Shown: one piece after another, positions 43,565 through 52,778 of the stretch | Position numbering within the stretch: the first letter of the stretch is position 1 | How the letters are laid out: each line of letters starts with the position of its first letter | NCBI GenBank assembly: GCA_021772975.1 | Contig: JAJFKY010000011.1 | Span: forward strand, 248,001 to 312,000 | DNA: 64,000 nucleotides | Source: Gammaproteobacteria bacterium | GTDB taxonomy: Bacteria; Pseudomonadota; Gammaproteobacteria; Xanthomonadales; Wenzhouxiangellaceae | Direction: 5' to 3' | Program-made: the position numbers and the translations under genes | Notes under the pieces: generated by a model | What the model was told of the DNA's origin: nothing | What the model saw: the letters and a program-made list of their open reading frames with translations, nothing else | The model's database searches: none

Positions 43565-44359
43565 CTAATAACCCACAGAAACCTGAATTAATCGTGCTGC
43601 AGGATTTGGCTCATCCCAATACTCACCCGCATTTACAGCCTTGAAGACACGATTGTTGAATCCAACTCCCCAAATTAACCCATAGTAATCAGCACATGAA
43701 ATTTGAGTCAGCTTTGCATTAGGATTTGGCTCACTCCAATAATTATTGCTAGATAAGTATCTAAAAACCCTATTAGCTGCCCCTATTGCCCAAGCGCTAT
43801 CTACCCCACATGCAGATATTTGTTCAGCTCTTGCAGAAGTATTTGGCTCGTCCCAACTTAGACCGTCAAAATGCAAAATACGTTTATCTTCTGTTATAGC
43901 CCATACATTATTCCATCCGCCCGCAGAAATTCGTGTTATTTTTGTGTCAAAAAAAACCTCAGTCCAAAAATTTCCACCATTGGTTGTTTGAAAAACACGC
44001 CCGCTGTAACCAACCGCCCATGCTTCAGAGCCATTTATAGTAGAAATTTGAGTTGCCAAGGCTTCTGAGTTTGGTTCAAACCAGTAATTCCCATTCCACT
44101 TCCATATATGATTATTAGAGGTTAGCCCCATAATTACATTCCCTTCTTTCCCTACAGAAATTTGTATTAGTCGCGCATCAGGGTTTGGTTCATACCAATA
44201 ACTTCCATTCCATTTCCATACATGATTATTTGAGGTTATCCCCCACACGACTGGAGTATTATTTTTAATAGGAGAAATTATTTTACAGGAACTGCATCCT
44301 ATTAAAAATGAAATTATAATAACAAATTTATATTGATTAAACAATTTATTGTTTTCCAT
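43565..44359 (-). CDS. Tectonin-like beta-propeller lipoprotein
   Basis: 264 residues from the ATG at 44359; a start five codons upstream is possible. Lipobox F-L-I-G-C near residue 22. The mature protein is six or so repeats of about 37 residues, each with a W-x-x-x-x-x-x-x-x-E-P-N-x-x-A-x-x-x-Q-I-S core, as in tectonin/propeller lectins (for example W-Y-E-P-N-P-D-A-R-L-I-Q-I-S). The gene is clearly more AT-rich than the core genes around it, a sign of recent transfer. It may bind glycans or lipids at the surface, which is inference. Confidence 0.78.
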   Translation of the reverse strand: MENNKLFNQYKFVIIISFLIGCSSCKIISPIKNNTPVVWGITSNNHVWKWNGSYWYEPNPDARLIQISVGKEGNVIMGLTSNNHIWKWNGNYWFEPNSEALATQISTINGSEAWAVGYSGRVFQTTNGGNFWTEVFFDTKITRISAGGWNNVWAITEDKRILHFDGLSWDEPNTSARAEQISACGVDSAWAIGAANRVFRYLSSNNYWSEPNPNAKLTQISCADYYGLIWGVGFNNRVFKAVNAGEYWDEPNPAARLIQVSVGY

Positions 44360-44773
44360 ATACTGTAACCCCATAGTATTGATAAAATTAGAGTTTACGC
44401 ACCTATCACTTAGGTGAATACTCTACTGGCCAAAGTCACCTCGACTGGCCCTGGTTTGGCTATCGCCACTTAAAATTTTTTTAGAAAAAAATAAATAATA
44501 CCTGCTCTCTATTGTTTTATTAGCCTCTTCTCGAGTATAGCCACAAACCTCAAGCTCATTTGTTCTATCTATGCCCTACAGCACAACGATGTACTTAGTC
44601 TTATTTGTAGGCGACTCACGACAGTAAATACAACAAAATACATGTGATACGTTGATTCGGTCAGCCAATAAAGCACTTAAAGTTTAGTGATAAACACTGA
44701 TGATTAATAAAATACGGTCCTTATGCTCCCAACCTAATGCAGTTGTGTAACTTGTCAGGTTCCCGCTAGATGT
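44360..44773. other. AT-rich intergenic region
   Basis: About 410 bases without a gene between the propeller lipoprotein and the toxin-antitoxin promoter. I see A- and T-runs (around 44468-44490), but no hairpin with a T-run and no protein-like frame. The promoter of the lipoprotein gene should lie in the left part. Confidence 0.5.
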
Positions 44774-44801
44774 TTGATTTTTTGTAGCAATTTGCTACAA
44801 T
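44774..44801 (+). promoter_or_regulatory. Promoter and palindromic operator of the toxin-antitoxin pair
   Basis: Sigma-70-like boxes TTGATT (44774-44779) and TACAAT (44796-44801) with a 16-base spacer. A perfect palindrome, TTGTAGCAA-T-TTGCTACAA (44782-44800), fills the spacer and overlaps the -10 box. The start codon is 30 bases downstream. The layout is that of an autorepressed toxin-antitoxin operon. Confidence 0.65.
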
Positions 44802-44830
44802 TGCACTTAGCAAAATCTAAAGTGTTTATA

Positions 44831-45241
44831 ATGCCAAAAGCCTCCTCCCCCATCCGCCTGCAACAAGAACTCATGCAAGCCGCCGAAACCGCCGCCAGCT
44901 ACTCGCACCGAAGCACTGCGGAACAAGTTGAATACTGGGCCTTTTTAGGAAGAAAAGTTGCTAACCATATGAGCCCGGAGACTATTTTAGCCATTAGTTC
45001 CGGTCTGGCCGAATTGAAAATTGAGAACATTGATTCACCAAGCATCAATCCTGATAAGGTTTTCTCAGCGCTTGAAGAACAACGCCAATCAGGCAGCTTG
45101 ACTGATTCCGTCAGTGAAGTCCCTGCACGCTACCAGGCTTCTGCCTCGCATCCGGGCCAGTTAGAACAGGTTGATGCGGATGGAAACATTACCGTCGGAC
45201 AATTCAATAACGGGGTGTTTACGCCAAAAACCTCAACATGA
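44831..45241 (+). CDS. ParD-like antitoxin
   Basis: 136 residues from the ATG at 44831; the open frame begins upstream inside the promoter. The N-terminal half matches the ParD-like family: S-P-I-R-L-Q-Q-E-L-M-Q-A-A-E-T-A-A-S-Y-S-H-R-S-T-A-E-Q-V-E-Y-W-A-x-L-G, a ribbon-helix-helix type DNA-binding segment. The C-terminus should wrap the toxin. Its stop overlaps the start of the zeta-like toxin gene by 4 bases (ATGA). It probably binds the palindrome at 44782-44800 and represses its own operon. Confidence 0.82.
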   Translation: MPKASSPIRLQQELMQAAETAASYSHRSTAEQVEYWAFLGRKVANHMSPETILAISSGLAELKIENIDSPSINPDKVFSALEEQRQSGSLTDSVSEVPARYQASASHPGQLEQVDADGNITVGQFNNGVFTPKTST

Positions 45242-45816
45242 GCAAACAGCTCTGGCTGCTCGCGGGCGGCAACGGTGTGGGGAAAAGTACTTTTTATTAC
45301 ACTCAACTGCAAAAACTGGGCATTCCGTTTGTTAATGCCGATTTGATCGCCAAAGAAATCTTCTCGGAAGCACCAGAAGAAAACAGCTACCTGGCCGCAC
45401 GAATCGCCGCACAAATACGCCATGACCTGCTACAGGAAGGACGTAACTTCTGCTTTGAAACCGTATTTTCACACCCGTCCAAAATCGATTTTGTCGCGAC
45501 CGCCAAAGCACTTGGCTATCAAATCATTCTGGTGTTTATCCATCTCGAATCCGCTGCTCTTAACAAAGCCCGTATCAGCCAACGCACTCAAGCCGGCGGC
45601 CACCATGTACCCGATGACAAAGTCGAGAATCGTATCCCCCGCTTGCTAAAACACATTAAGACAGCCATTCCGCTCTGTGACCAGGTCAGAGCATTGGACA
45701 ATTCATCTGCCAGTAACCCGTTTGTTCCAGTTTTCACAATTTTTAACGACACAGAAAGAAAAGTCGTTCGGTATGTTTCTCCATTGCCTGATTGGGCGAT
45801 GGGGCTTTTATCCTGA
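45238..45816 (+). CDS. Zeta-like toxin (P-loop kinase)
   Basis: 192 residues. Zeta/AAA-type P-loop protein: Walker A G-G-N-G-V-G-K-S-T at the N-terminus, then N-A-D-L-I-A, and F-E-T-V-F-S-H, the order seen in zeta toxins that phosphorylate UDP-N-acetylglucosamine. R-x-x-x-R residues follow in R-I-S-Q-R-T and the H-H-V-P-D-D segment. It sits right behind the ParD-like antitoxin, an unusual partner for a zeta-like toxin, which normally pairs with epsilon. The true target here is unknown. Confidence 0.82.
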   Translation: MSKQLWLLAGGNGVGKSTFYYTQLQKLGIPFVNADLIAKEIFSEAPEENSYLAARIAAQIRHDLLQEGRNFCFETVFSHPSKIDFVATAKALGYQIILVFIHLESAALNKARISQRTQAGGHHVPDDKVENRIPRLLKHIKTAIPLCDQVRALDNSSASNPFVPVFTIFNDTERKVVRYVSPLPDWAMGLLS

Positions 45817-45917
45817 AACAATCAGTGGTGTCTGCTTATTCCGGTAGCCTGAAAAAAGCTCTCGTCACTGTGCTCTTTTGGAATGGCCGATTCTGTTGGA
45901 AGCCTGAATTAAAGTAT

Positions 45918-45972
45918 TTTGGGCAATGTTGTACTTATTCAGGTATGGCCTACCCTGCCCCGTTTGGGCAAT
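45918..45972 (+). promoter_or_regulatory. Candidate promoter with direct repeats ahead of the pyrimidine island
   Basis: TTTGGGCAAT occurs twice in direct orientation, at 45918-45927 and 45963-45972. Between them lie TTGTAC (45929-45934) and TACCCT (45951-45956), sigma-70-like boxes with a 16-base spacer. Repeats bracketing a promoter suggest a regulator site. The island has no regulator gene of its own in this window. Confidence 0.35.
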
Positions 45973-46055
45973 CCGCAAACATTAGCTAATCTGGTAAGCT
46001 GAAAACGATACGCCCGGCCCCTAAACCACCCGGCCCGCCAACAAGGACTGAAACC

Positions 46056-47513
46056 ATGATCAAAAACTATATCAACGGCCAATGGACGGCCAGTACCGGC
46101 ACCGACCATGTGGATATTATCAACCCCGCCACCGGTGAGTTGATTGATCAAACCCCGATGGGAACGGCGACAGATGTTGATGCTGCCGTTCAGGCGGCCA
46201 AGGCGGCTTTTCCGGCCTGGCGACAGACACCGGTAATCGATCGAGTACAGCCATTGTTCCGCCTGAAAACACTGCTGGAAGCCAATGCTGACGATCTGGC
46301 CAGGCAAATCACGCTGGAACACGGTAAAACCCTGGCCGAGGCCAAAGGCAGCGTGCGCCGGGGGATTCAGATGGTGGAAACGGCCTGTGCCATGCCTAGC
46401 ATGATGATGGGCGATATTCTGGAGGATATCGCGCCGGGGATTGACAGCCAGTCGATCCGCCGTCCGATGGGCGTGTTTGCCTGCATTGCGCCGTTTAATT
46501 TCCCGGCGATGGTGCCGATGTGGTTCTGGCCGTTTGCGATTGCGGCGGGCAATACCTTTGTGGTCAAGCCCAGTGAACGGGTGCCGCTGACGCAGATGCG
46601 CGTGTTCGATCTGATGGCTGAGGCTGGATTGCCTGACGGCGTATTGAATATGGTGCACGGCGGCAAACAGGCAGTGGATGCCATCTGTGCACATCCGGAT
46701 ATCCAGGGCGTGTCGTTTGTCGGTTCCACCCCGGTGGCCAAGCATGTTTATGTCAGCGCTGCCCAGGCGGGCAAGCGGGTGCAGTCGCTGGGCGGGGCCA
46801 AGAATTTTATGGTGGTGCTGTCGGATGCGGTGATGGATAAAGCCGCCGAAACCGCACTGGAGTCAATTATCGGTTGCGCCGGTGAGCGCTGCATGGCCGG
46901 TTCGGTGATTATTAATATCGGGGATGAAGCCAGGCGGCAAATTCCTGAGCTGGTGGCCGCCAAAGCCGGTGCGATTCGGGTCGGTGATGGATTGTCGCCG
47001 GATACCGATATGGGACCGGTGATTTCCCAGGCCTCCAAGGACCGTATTCTGGGTATGATTCAGCGCGCGCTGGATGAAGGCGCGGAGTTGCTGGTGGACG
47101 GCCGTGACGGCGTGGATGAGATGCCCGGCTATTTCCTGAAACCCACCGTGCTGGGCAATATCCGCCCGGAGATGGAAATCGCCCGCGAGGAAGTGTTCGG
47201 CCCGGTGGTGATGCTGGCCGAGGCTGACAGCCTGGATGCCTCCATTGACTGGATCAACAACTCGCCGTATGGCAATACCTGCACCCTGTTTACCACCAGC
47301 GGCGCAGCGGCGCGGCACTTCAGCTACGCGGTCGAGCCGGCCATGGTGGGCATCAATATCGGGGTGCCGGCACCGATGGCGTTTTTCTCCTTTGGCGGTT
47401 CTAAACAGTCATTTTTTGGTGATATCCGGGCACACGGCCGGGCCAGTGTGGATTTTTATACCCAGTCGATGGTGACCATCCACCGCTGGCTCAAGGACTC
47501 GAGTATTTGGTGA
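46056..47513 (+). CDS. mmsA: Methylmalonate/malonate semialdehyde dehydrogenase (CoA-acylating)
   Basis: 485 residues. NAD- and CoA-dependent aldehyde dehydrogenase. Landmarks: F-N-F-P-A-M-V-P-M-W near residue 145, V-K-P-S-E-R, F-V-G-S-T-P-V, L-G-G-A-K-N, and the catalytic Cys in G-C-A-G-E-R-C-M-A-G-S (one of the two), all typical of MmsA. In this cluster it converts malonate semialdehyde, from beta-alanine transamination, to acetyl-CoA and CO2. Strong AAGGA site before the ATG. First gene of the island. Confidence 0.92.
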   Translation: MIKNYINGQWTASTGTDHVDIINPATGELIDQTPMGTATDVDAAVQAAKAAFPAWRQTPVIDRVQPLFRLKTLLEANADDLARQITLEHGKTLAEAKGSVRRGIQMVETACAMPSMMMGDILEDIAPGIDSQSIRRPMGVFACIAPFNFPAMVPMWFWPFAIAAGNTFVVKPSERVPLTQMRVFDLMAEAGLPDGVLNMVHGGKQAVDAICAHPDIQGVSFVGSTPVAKHVYVSAAQAGKRVQSLGGAKNFMVVLSDAVMDKAAETALESIIGCAGERCMAGSVIINIGDEARRQIPELVAAKAGAIRVGDGLSPDTDMGPVISQASKDRILGMIQRALDEGAELLVDGRDGVDEMPGYFLKPTVLGNIRPEMEIAREEVFGPVVMLAEADSLDASIDWINNSPYGNTCTLFTTSGAAARHFSYAVEPAMVGINIGVPAPMAFFSFGGSKQSFFGDIRAHGRASVDFYTQSMVTIHRWLKDSSIW

Positions 47514-47568
47514 TATTCAGCCTCAGACGTTATAGGATTGAGGTTATCAACGGATTTCGGGAGCAGCC

Positions 47569-48957
47569 ATGAGCAGCTTACTCATTAAAAACGGCACCGT
47601 GGTGACGGCCACTGACCACTATCAGGCTGATATTTTCGTACAGGACGAGCAGGTTCGCGCTATCGGCAGGGAGCTGGACTACTCCGCCGAGCGCAGCCTG
47701 GACGCGCACGGCTGTTATGTATTTCCCGGCGGCATTGATCCGCACACCCATATGGAACTGCCGTTTATGGGCACCTACGCCAGTGATACGTTTTATTCCG
47801 GCACCCTGGCCGGGCTGCATGGCGGCACCACTTCGATTATTGATTTCGCCATTCAAAGCCATGGCGGGAGCCTGCATGGCGCAGTGGATGACTGGCACAG
47901 CAAGGCCGACGGCCACGCGGTCGGTGATTATGCCTTCCACTGCGCGGTGACCGACTTTAACGACAACACCAAACAGGAAATTGCCTCGATCATCAACGAG
48001 CGCGGCATCAACTCCTTCAAGACTTTTATGGCCTACAAAGGCGCATTGATGGTCGATGATGGCCAGATGTTTCAATTGATGGAAGAGTTGGTCGAGCATG
48101 GCGGTATTTTGACCACGCATGCCGAAAACGGCGATATGGTCGAGCAACTGGTCAAGCGTTTTCTGAGCGAGGGCAAGACCGAACCGCGTTATCACGTGCT
48201 GTCTCGTCCGCCCGAATGCGAGGCCGAGGCCAGTGGCCGGGTCATCGATCTGGCGCAGCAAACCGGCTCGGCGCTGTATATCGTACATATGACCTGCGAA
48301 GAAGCGCTGCAGCGGGTCAAGGCCGCCACTTTGCGCAATCAGAAAGTGCATGTGGAAACCTGTGTGCAGTATTTGCTGCTGGATGAATCACTGTATTTTC
48401 AGGACGGTTTTGAAGGCGCTAAAGTGGTGATGAGCCCGCCGTTGCGTAAAGCCAAAGACCAGCAGGCTTTGTGGGCCGGCATGCGGCAGAATCTGGTGCA
48501 CACCGTGGCCACCGATCACTGCCCGTTCTGTATGGACCAGAAAGCCATGGGCAAAGACAATTTTTCCAAAATCCCCAATGGCCTGCCCGGGGTTGAGCAC
48601 CGCATGGAACTGATGTTTTCCGAGGGCGTGCTGGGCGGTCAGATTTCGCTGCACAAGTTTGTTGATACCACCTCCACGGCGGCAGCCAAAATCTTCGGGC
48701 TGTTCCCACGCAAAGGCACCATCGCGGTCGGCAGTGACGCTGATCTGGTTATCTTCGACCCCGAGGTCAAACATACCTTAAGCGCCAAAACCCATCATAT
48801 GAACTGCGACTATTCCGCCTATGAAGGCTGGGAAGTCACCGGTAAGTGCCGCACCACCGTGCTGCGCGGCAAGGTGGTGGTGGATGAAGGCAAGGCCGAT
48901 GTCGAGGAAGGCTACGGGCAGTATCTGGCTCGGGCTAAATTTAACCCACACTATTAA
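47569..48957 (+). CDS. hydA: Dihydropyrimidinase
   Basis: 462 residues. Zinc amidohydrolase that opens dihydrouracil to N-carbamoyl-beta-alanine. The metal ligands are visible: D-P-H-T-H-M in the N-terminus, the carboxylated Lys in F-K-T-F-M-A-Y-K, then T-H-A-E-N-G, H-M-T-C and A-T-D-H-C-P-F. Starts at the ATG at 47569 with GGGAG upstream. It is followed after 9 bases by the amidohydrolase that takes its product. Confidence 0.93.
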   Translation: MSSLLIKNGTVVTATDHYQADIFVQDEQVRAIGRELDYSAERSLDAHGCYVFPGGIDPHTHMELPFMGTYASDTFYSGTLAGLHGGTTSIIDFAIQSHGGSLHGAVDDWHSKADGHAVGDYAFHCAVTDFNDNTKQEIASIINERGINSFKTFMAYKGALMVDDGQMFQLMEELVEHGGILTTHAENGDMVEQLVKRFLSEGKTEPRYHVLSRPPECEAEASGRVIDLAQQTGSALYIVHMTCEEALQRVKAATLRNQKVHVETCVQYLLLDESLYFQDGFEGAKVVMSPPLRKAKDQQALWAGMRQNLVHTVATDHCPFCMDQKAMGKDNFSKIPNGLPGVEHRMELMFSEGVLGGQISLHKFVDTTSTAAAKIFGLFPRKGTIAVGSDADLVIFDPEVKHTLSAKTHHMNCDYSAYEGWEVTGKCRTTVLRGKVVVDEGKADVEEGYGQYLARAKFNPHY

Positions 48958-48966
48958 GGAACCAGC

Positions 48967-49833
48967 ATGCCGAGAATCATCAAAGCGGCCATCACTCAGC
49001 TTGCCAACCGGCTGGATACGTCGGCATCGTGCGACGCCCATCGCGAGGCGATGCTTGAGGCGCATATCCCCTACATTGAACAGGCCGGCCAGCAGGGCGT
49101 GCAGATGCTGTGTTTCCAGGAAATCTTCACCGGTCCGTATTTCTGTCCATCACAGGACAGCAAGTGGTACGACGCGGCTGAACCGATTCCTGATGGCCCC
49201 ACTACCCGACTGATGTGCGAGTACGCCAAAAAATACAACATGGTGATCGTGGTGCCGATCTATGAAAAGCACATGACCGGCGTGTATTACAACACCGCCG
49301 CGGTGATCGATGCCGACGGCACGTATCTGGGCAAATACCGTAAGAATCATATCCCGCAGGTCGCTGGATTTTGGGAGAAATTTTTCTTTAAACCCGGCAA
49401 TCTGGGTTATCCGGTGTTTACTACCGCTTATGGCAAGGTCGGAGTGTATATCTGCTATGACCGGCACTTCCCTGACGGCGCTCGCTGTCTGGGCCTGAAC
49501 GGTGCGGAAATCGTGTTTAATCCTTCCGCCACGGTGGCCGGCCTGTCCCAGTATCTGTGGGAGCTTGAGCAGCCCGCGCATGCGGTGGCCAACGGTTACT
49601 TTATCGCCGCCATTAATCGCGTCGGCACCGAAGCGCCGTGGAATATCGGTGAGTTTTATGGCTCATCGTACTTCGCTGATCCGCGCGGCAAAATCATTGC
49701 CCAGGCCAGCGCCGACCAGGATGAAATGGTGGTGGCGGAACTGGATTTCGATATGATCAAGCAGGTCCGCGACACCTGGCAGTTTTTCCGTGATCGCCGA
49801 CCGGAAACCTATGGCCAGCTGGTTGAACTCTAG
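48967..49833 (+). CDS. Beta-ureidopropionase (N-carbamoyl-beta-alanine amidohydrolase)
   Basis: 288 residues, carbon-nitrogen hydrolase (nitrilase) superfamily. Catalytic Glu in F-Q-E-I-F, Lys in K-Y-R-K-N-H-I-P and Cys in Y-I-C-Y-D-R-H-F-P are all in place. It releases beta-alanine, ammonia and CO2. AAGGAA before the ATG. It belongs to the group that acts in reductive pyrimidine degradation, as the neighbours confirm. Confidence 0.92.
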   Translation: MPRIIKAAITQLANRLDTSASCDAHREAMLEAHIPYIEQAGQQGVQMLCFQEIFTGPYFCPSQDSKWYDAAEPIPDGPTTRLMCEYAKKYNMVIVVPIYEKHMTGVYYNTAAVIDADGTYLGKYRKNHIPQVAGFWEKFFFKPGNLGYPVFTTAYGKVGVYICYDRHFPDGARCLGLNGAEIVFNPSATVAGLSQYLWELEQPAHAVANGYFIAAINRVGTEAPWNIGEFYGSSYFADPRGKIIAQASADQDEMVVAELDFDMIKQVRDTWQFFRDRRPETYGQLVEL

Positions 49834-49896
49834 ACCACCCTGCTCGGGCCGCCCTGCCCGTTCCATCCGCAATAACGCAACAGATTGAAACAAACT

Positions 49897-51279
49897 ATGA
49901 CCACAGCAGCCAAACCAACATCAGAGCATCTCGGCAGCCCGGTCGCCGATTATGCGACCGCTACAGCCAGCCATCCCAGCAATGCAGAGCTGATCAATAA
50001 ACGTCAGCAGCATTTTCTGCCGACCGCGTTGCTGTATCACGCCGAACCGTTACAGCTGGTCAAAGCGCAGGGCGAATATGTATGGGATTCGGAAGGCCGG
50101 CGTTATCTGGATGCCATTGGCGGTATCGTCTGCATCTCGGCCGGACATAATCATCCGCGCATCAAACAGGCCCTGCGGCAGATGCTGGACGATGACGCTA
50201 TCCAGCACACCAGCACGCTGTATCTAAGCCGCTATCCGGTTGAGCTGGCGGAAACACTGGTGGCGGAAGCCCCGGACGGCCTGGATCGCGCCGCCTTCAC
50301 CAATTCCGGCTCGGAAGCCAATGAACTGGCGTTAATGGCCGCGCGTCATGCCACCGGTGAAACCATCGTGCTGAATCTGCGCCATGGCTACCATGGCGGC
50401 ACCGCCAGCACCCTGGCCCAGTGTGGTCATCACAACTGGCGTTTCCGGGCGCAGCCGAATGCCAATGCGGTCAGTGCATTGGAGCCGTATTGCTACCGCT
50501 GTCCGTTCCAGCAGAAACCGGAAAGCTGTGCACTGGAATGCGCCCAGAATGTGGAAACCACCATCCAGACCGCCACCCATGGAAAAATCGCGGCCATGAT
50601 CGTAGAACCGGTGATGGGCGTGGGCGGTTTTATCACCCCGCCACCCGCGTATTTCACCGAAATTACCCGCATCGTGCACCAATATGGCGGGAAATATATC
50701 AGTGACGAAGTGCAGACCGGCGCGGGCCGCTGCAGCAATGATTTATTACTCAGCAAGGCGCTGGATATCGATGCCGATATGATCACCATGGCTAAGGGCT
50801 TCGGCAACGGCGCGGCCATCGGCGGCGTGCTGATGAGCTCGGAAATCGCGGACGCTCTGGCCGGCAAGCTGTATTTCAACACCTTTGGCGGCGACCCCTA
50901 CCAGACCGTACAGGCCAAACTCACCATTGATATCATTAAGCAGGAAAAACTGGCTGACAACGCCATGGCCATGGGCAGCCGCCTGCTGAATGGCCTGCGT
51001 GATTTAATGCCGCGGCATGAATTAATCGGTGATGTGCGCGGACGCGGCTTATTGATGGGTATTGAGCTGGTTAAAGACCGCAAATCCAAAGCCTATGCCA
51101 CCACCGAAACCGCACGTCTGATGGATATCTGCAAGGACAAGGGACTGCTGGTGGGCAAAGGCGGGCTGTTCGGTAATGTGATTCGTATCGCACCGCCCTT
51201 GAGCATCAATGCTGACCAGGTCGATCAGATGATCGAAACCATCGCTGGCGCACTGCACGAACTGGCCCGGGAAGCCTGA
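49897..51279 (+). CDS. Class III aminotransferase, beta-alanine--pyruvate type
   Basis: 460 residues from the ATG at 49897; the frame also opens at a TTG four codons upstream. PLP lysine in M-A-K-G-F-G-N-G, S-G-S-E-A-N-E near the middle, and R-H-G-Y-H-G-G style segment. A cysteine-rich insert Y-C-Y-R-C-P-F-Q-Q-K-P-E-S-C-A-L-E-C lies around residue 195, as in AGXT2-like enzymes. It should move the amino group of beta-alanine to pyruvate or 2-oxoglutarate, giving malonate semialdehyde for MmsA. 2 bases separate it from the permease gene. Confidence 0.88.
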   Translation: MTTAAKPTSEHLGSPVADYATATASHPSNAELINKRQQHFLPTALLYHAEPLQLVKAQGEYVWDSEGRRYLDAIGGIVCISAGHNHPRIKQALRQMLDDDAIQHTSTLYLSRYPVELAETLVAEAPDGLDRAAFTNSGSEANELALMAARHATGETIVLNLRHGYHGGTASTLAQCGHHNWRFRAQPNANAVSALEPYCYRCPFQQKPESCALECAQNVETTIQTATHGKIAAMIVEPVMGVGGFITPPPAYFTEITRIVHQYGGKYISDEVQTGAGRCSNDLLLSKALDIDADMITMAKGFGNGAAIGGVLMSSEIADALAGKLYFNTFGGDPYQTVQAKLTIDIIKQEKLADNAMAMGSRLLNGLRDLMPRHELIGDVRGRGLLMGIELVKDRKSKAYATTETARLMDICKDKGLLVGKGGLFGNVIRIAPPLSINADQVDQMIETIAGALHELAREA

Positions 51280-51281
51280 GT

Positions 51282-52778
51282 ATGTCCAATGCCAGCCTGG
51301 CAGCCCATACACCGGACGCCGCTTTAAGCAATCCTGATATCGCCCCGGTGCCCGTCGACCGGCGCAGCTGGAACAGCCTGAACTTTTTCTCGCTGTGGGT
51401 CGGCATGGCGGTCTGCATTCCCACCTATATGATTGCCGCTTCGCTGATCCAGGGCGGCATGAGCTGGGCTCAAGCGATGCTGACGGTGTTGCTGGGCAAT
51501 TGCATAGTCTTAATCCCGATGCTGTTCAGCGGCCATGCCGGGGCGCGTTATGGCATTCCTTTCCCGGTCTTCGCACGGGCATCATTCGGTATTACCGGTT
51601 CCAATATTCCAGCGCTGTTACGCGCGATCGTGGCGTGCGGCTGGTTTGGCATTCAGACCTGGATTGGCGGTGCTGCGATTTACACCATTGCCCTGATCAT
51701 CGCGCCGCAGCTGGCTGATGCACCCACCATGCTGCCGGCGTTTATCGGCGTCAGCCTGGTGCAATTTGTATGCTTTATGATTTTCTGGGGCATCAATATT
51801 TATCTGATCTGGCGTGGCGTGGAAGCAATAAAAGTGCTGGAAACAGTGGCCGCGCCTTTTTTGCTACTGTGCGGGCTGGGTTTGCTGCTGTGGGCCTATC
51901 TCAGTGCGGATGGTTTCGGGCCGATGCTGAGCACCCCATCCCAGTTTGCCGACAGCGCGGAATTCTGGGCATTTTTCTTTCCCGCTTTAACCGCCATGGT
52001 CGGTTACTGGGCCACCCTGAGCCTGAATATTTCCGACTTCACCCGTTACGCGGTCAGCCAGCGCGCCCAGATCAAAGGCCAGGTTTTAGGCCTGCCACTG
52101 AGCATGACGCTGTTTGCCTTTATTGGCGTGGCCGTGACCAGCACCACGCTGGTGATCTTTGGTGAGGCCATCTGGGACCCGGTATTGTTGGTACGGCGTT
52201 TTGATTCGCCCCTGATCATATGCTTTGCGATGCTGGCCGTAGTCATCGCCACCCTGTCGACCAATGTCGCCGCTAATGTAGTGGGTCCAGCCAATGATTT
52301 TTCCAATCTATGGCCCGCTAAAATCAATTTCAAACGCGGTGGTTATATTACCGGTGTGATTGGTATCGTGATGATGCCCTGGAAACTGCTGGCTGATCCG
52401 AGTGGTTATATTTTTACCTGGCTGATCGGCTATTCCGCCCTGCTCGGCCCGATAGTGGCGATTTTGCTGGTCGATTATTTTGTCCTGCGCCGCTGCCAGC
52501 TGGATATCACCGACCTGTATCGATACCACGGACGTTACAGTTACCGGTCCGGTACCAACCCCATGGCCGTCGCCGCGTTATTACTCGGCGTCATTCCGAA
52601 TGTGCCCGGCTTTCTGGTGCAGATCAAAATCCTGCAAGCCGAGCATTGGCCGCTGGCGGTGGAGCTTTATCACTATGCCTGGTTCCTGGGGTTTTCGGTA
52701 GCCGGGATCAGTTATTATGTCCTGATGGTGCAACAACACACGGCGTCCTGGAGTAAAGCGCATGAAGTCAGTGCGTAA
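51282..52778 (+). CDS. NCS1 family nucleobase:cation symporter
   Basis: 498 residues with twelve predicted membrane helices. NCS1 marks: S-L-F-F-S-L-W-V-G-M type N-terminus (here L-N-F-F-S-L-W-V-G-M), G-A-R-Y-G-I-P-F-P-V-F-A-R-A-S-F-G, and N-I-S-D-F-T-R-Y-A near the middle. Likely imports uracil, cytosine or dihydrouracil for the island. Family specificity cannot be called from sequence. Its end overlaps the next gene by 17 bases. Confidence 0.88.
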   Translation: MSNASLAAHTPDAALSNPDIAPVPVDRRSWNSLNFFSLWVGMAVCIPTYMIAASLIQGGMSWAQAMLTVLLGNCIVLIPMLFSGHAGARYGIPFPVFARASFGITGSNIPALLRAIVACGWFGIQTWIGGAAIYTIALIIAPQLADAPTMLPAFIGVSLVQFVCFMIFWGINIYLIWRGVEAIKVLETVAAPFLLLCGLGLLLWAYLSADGFGPMLSTPSQFADSAEFWAFFFPALTAMVGYWATLSLNISDFTRYAVSQRAQIKGQVLGLPLSMTLFAFIGVAVTSTTLVIFGEAIWDPVLLVRRFDSPLIICFAMLAVVIATLSTNVAANVVGPANDFSNLWPAKINFKRGGYITGVIGIVMMPWKLLADPSGYIFTWLIGYSALLGPIVAILLVDYFVLRRCQLDITDLYRYHGRYSYRSGTNPMAVAALLLGVIPNVPGFLVQIKILQAEHWPLAVELYHYAWFLGFSVAGISYYVLMVQQHTASWSKAHEVSA

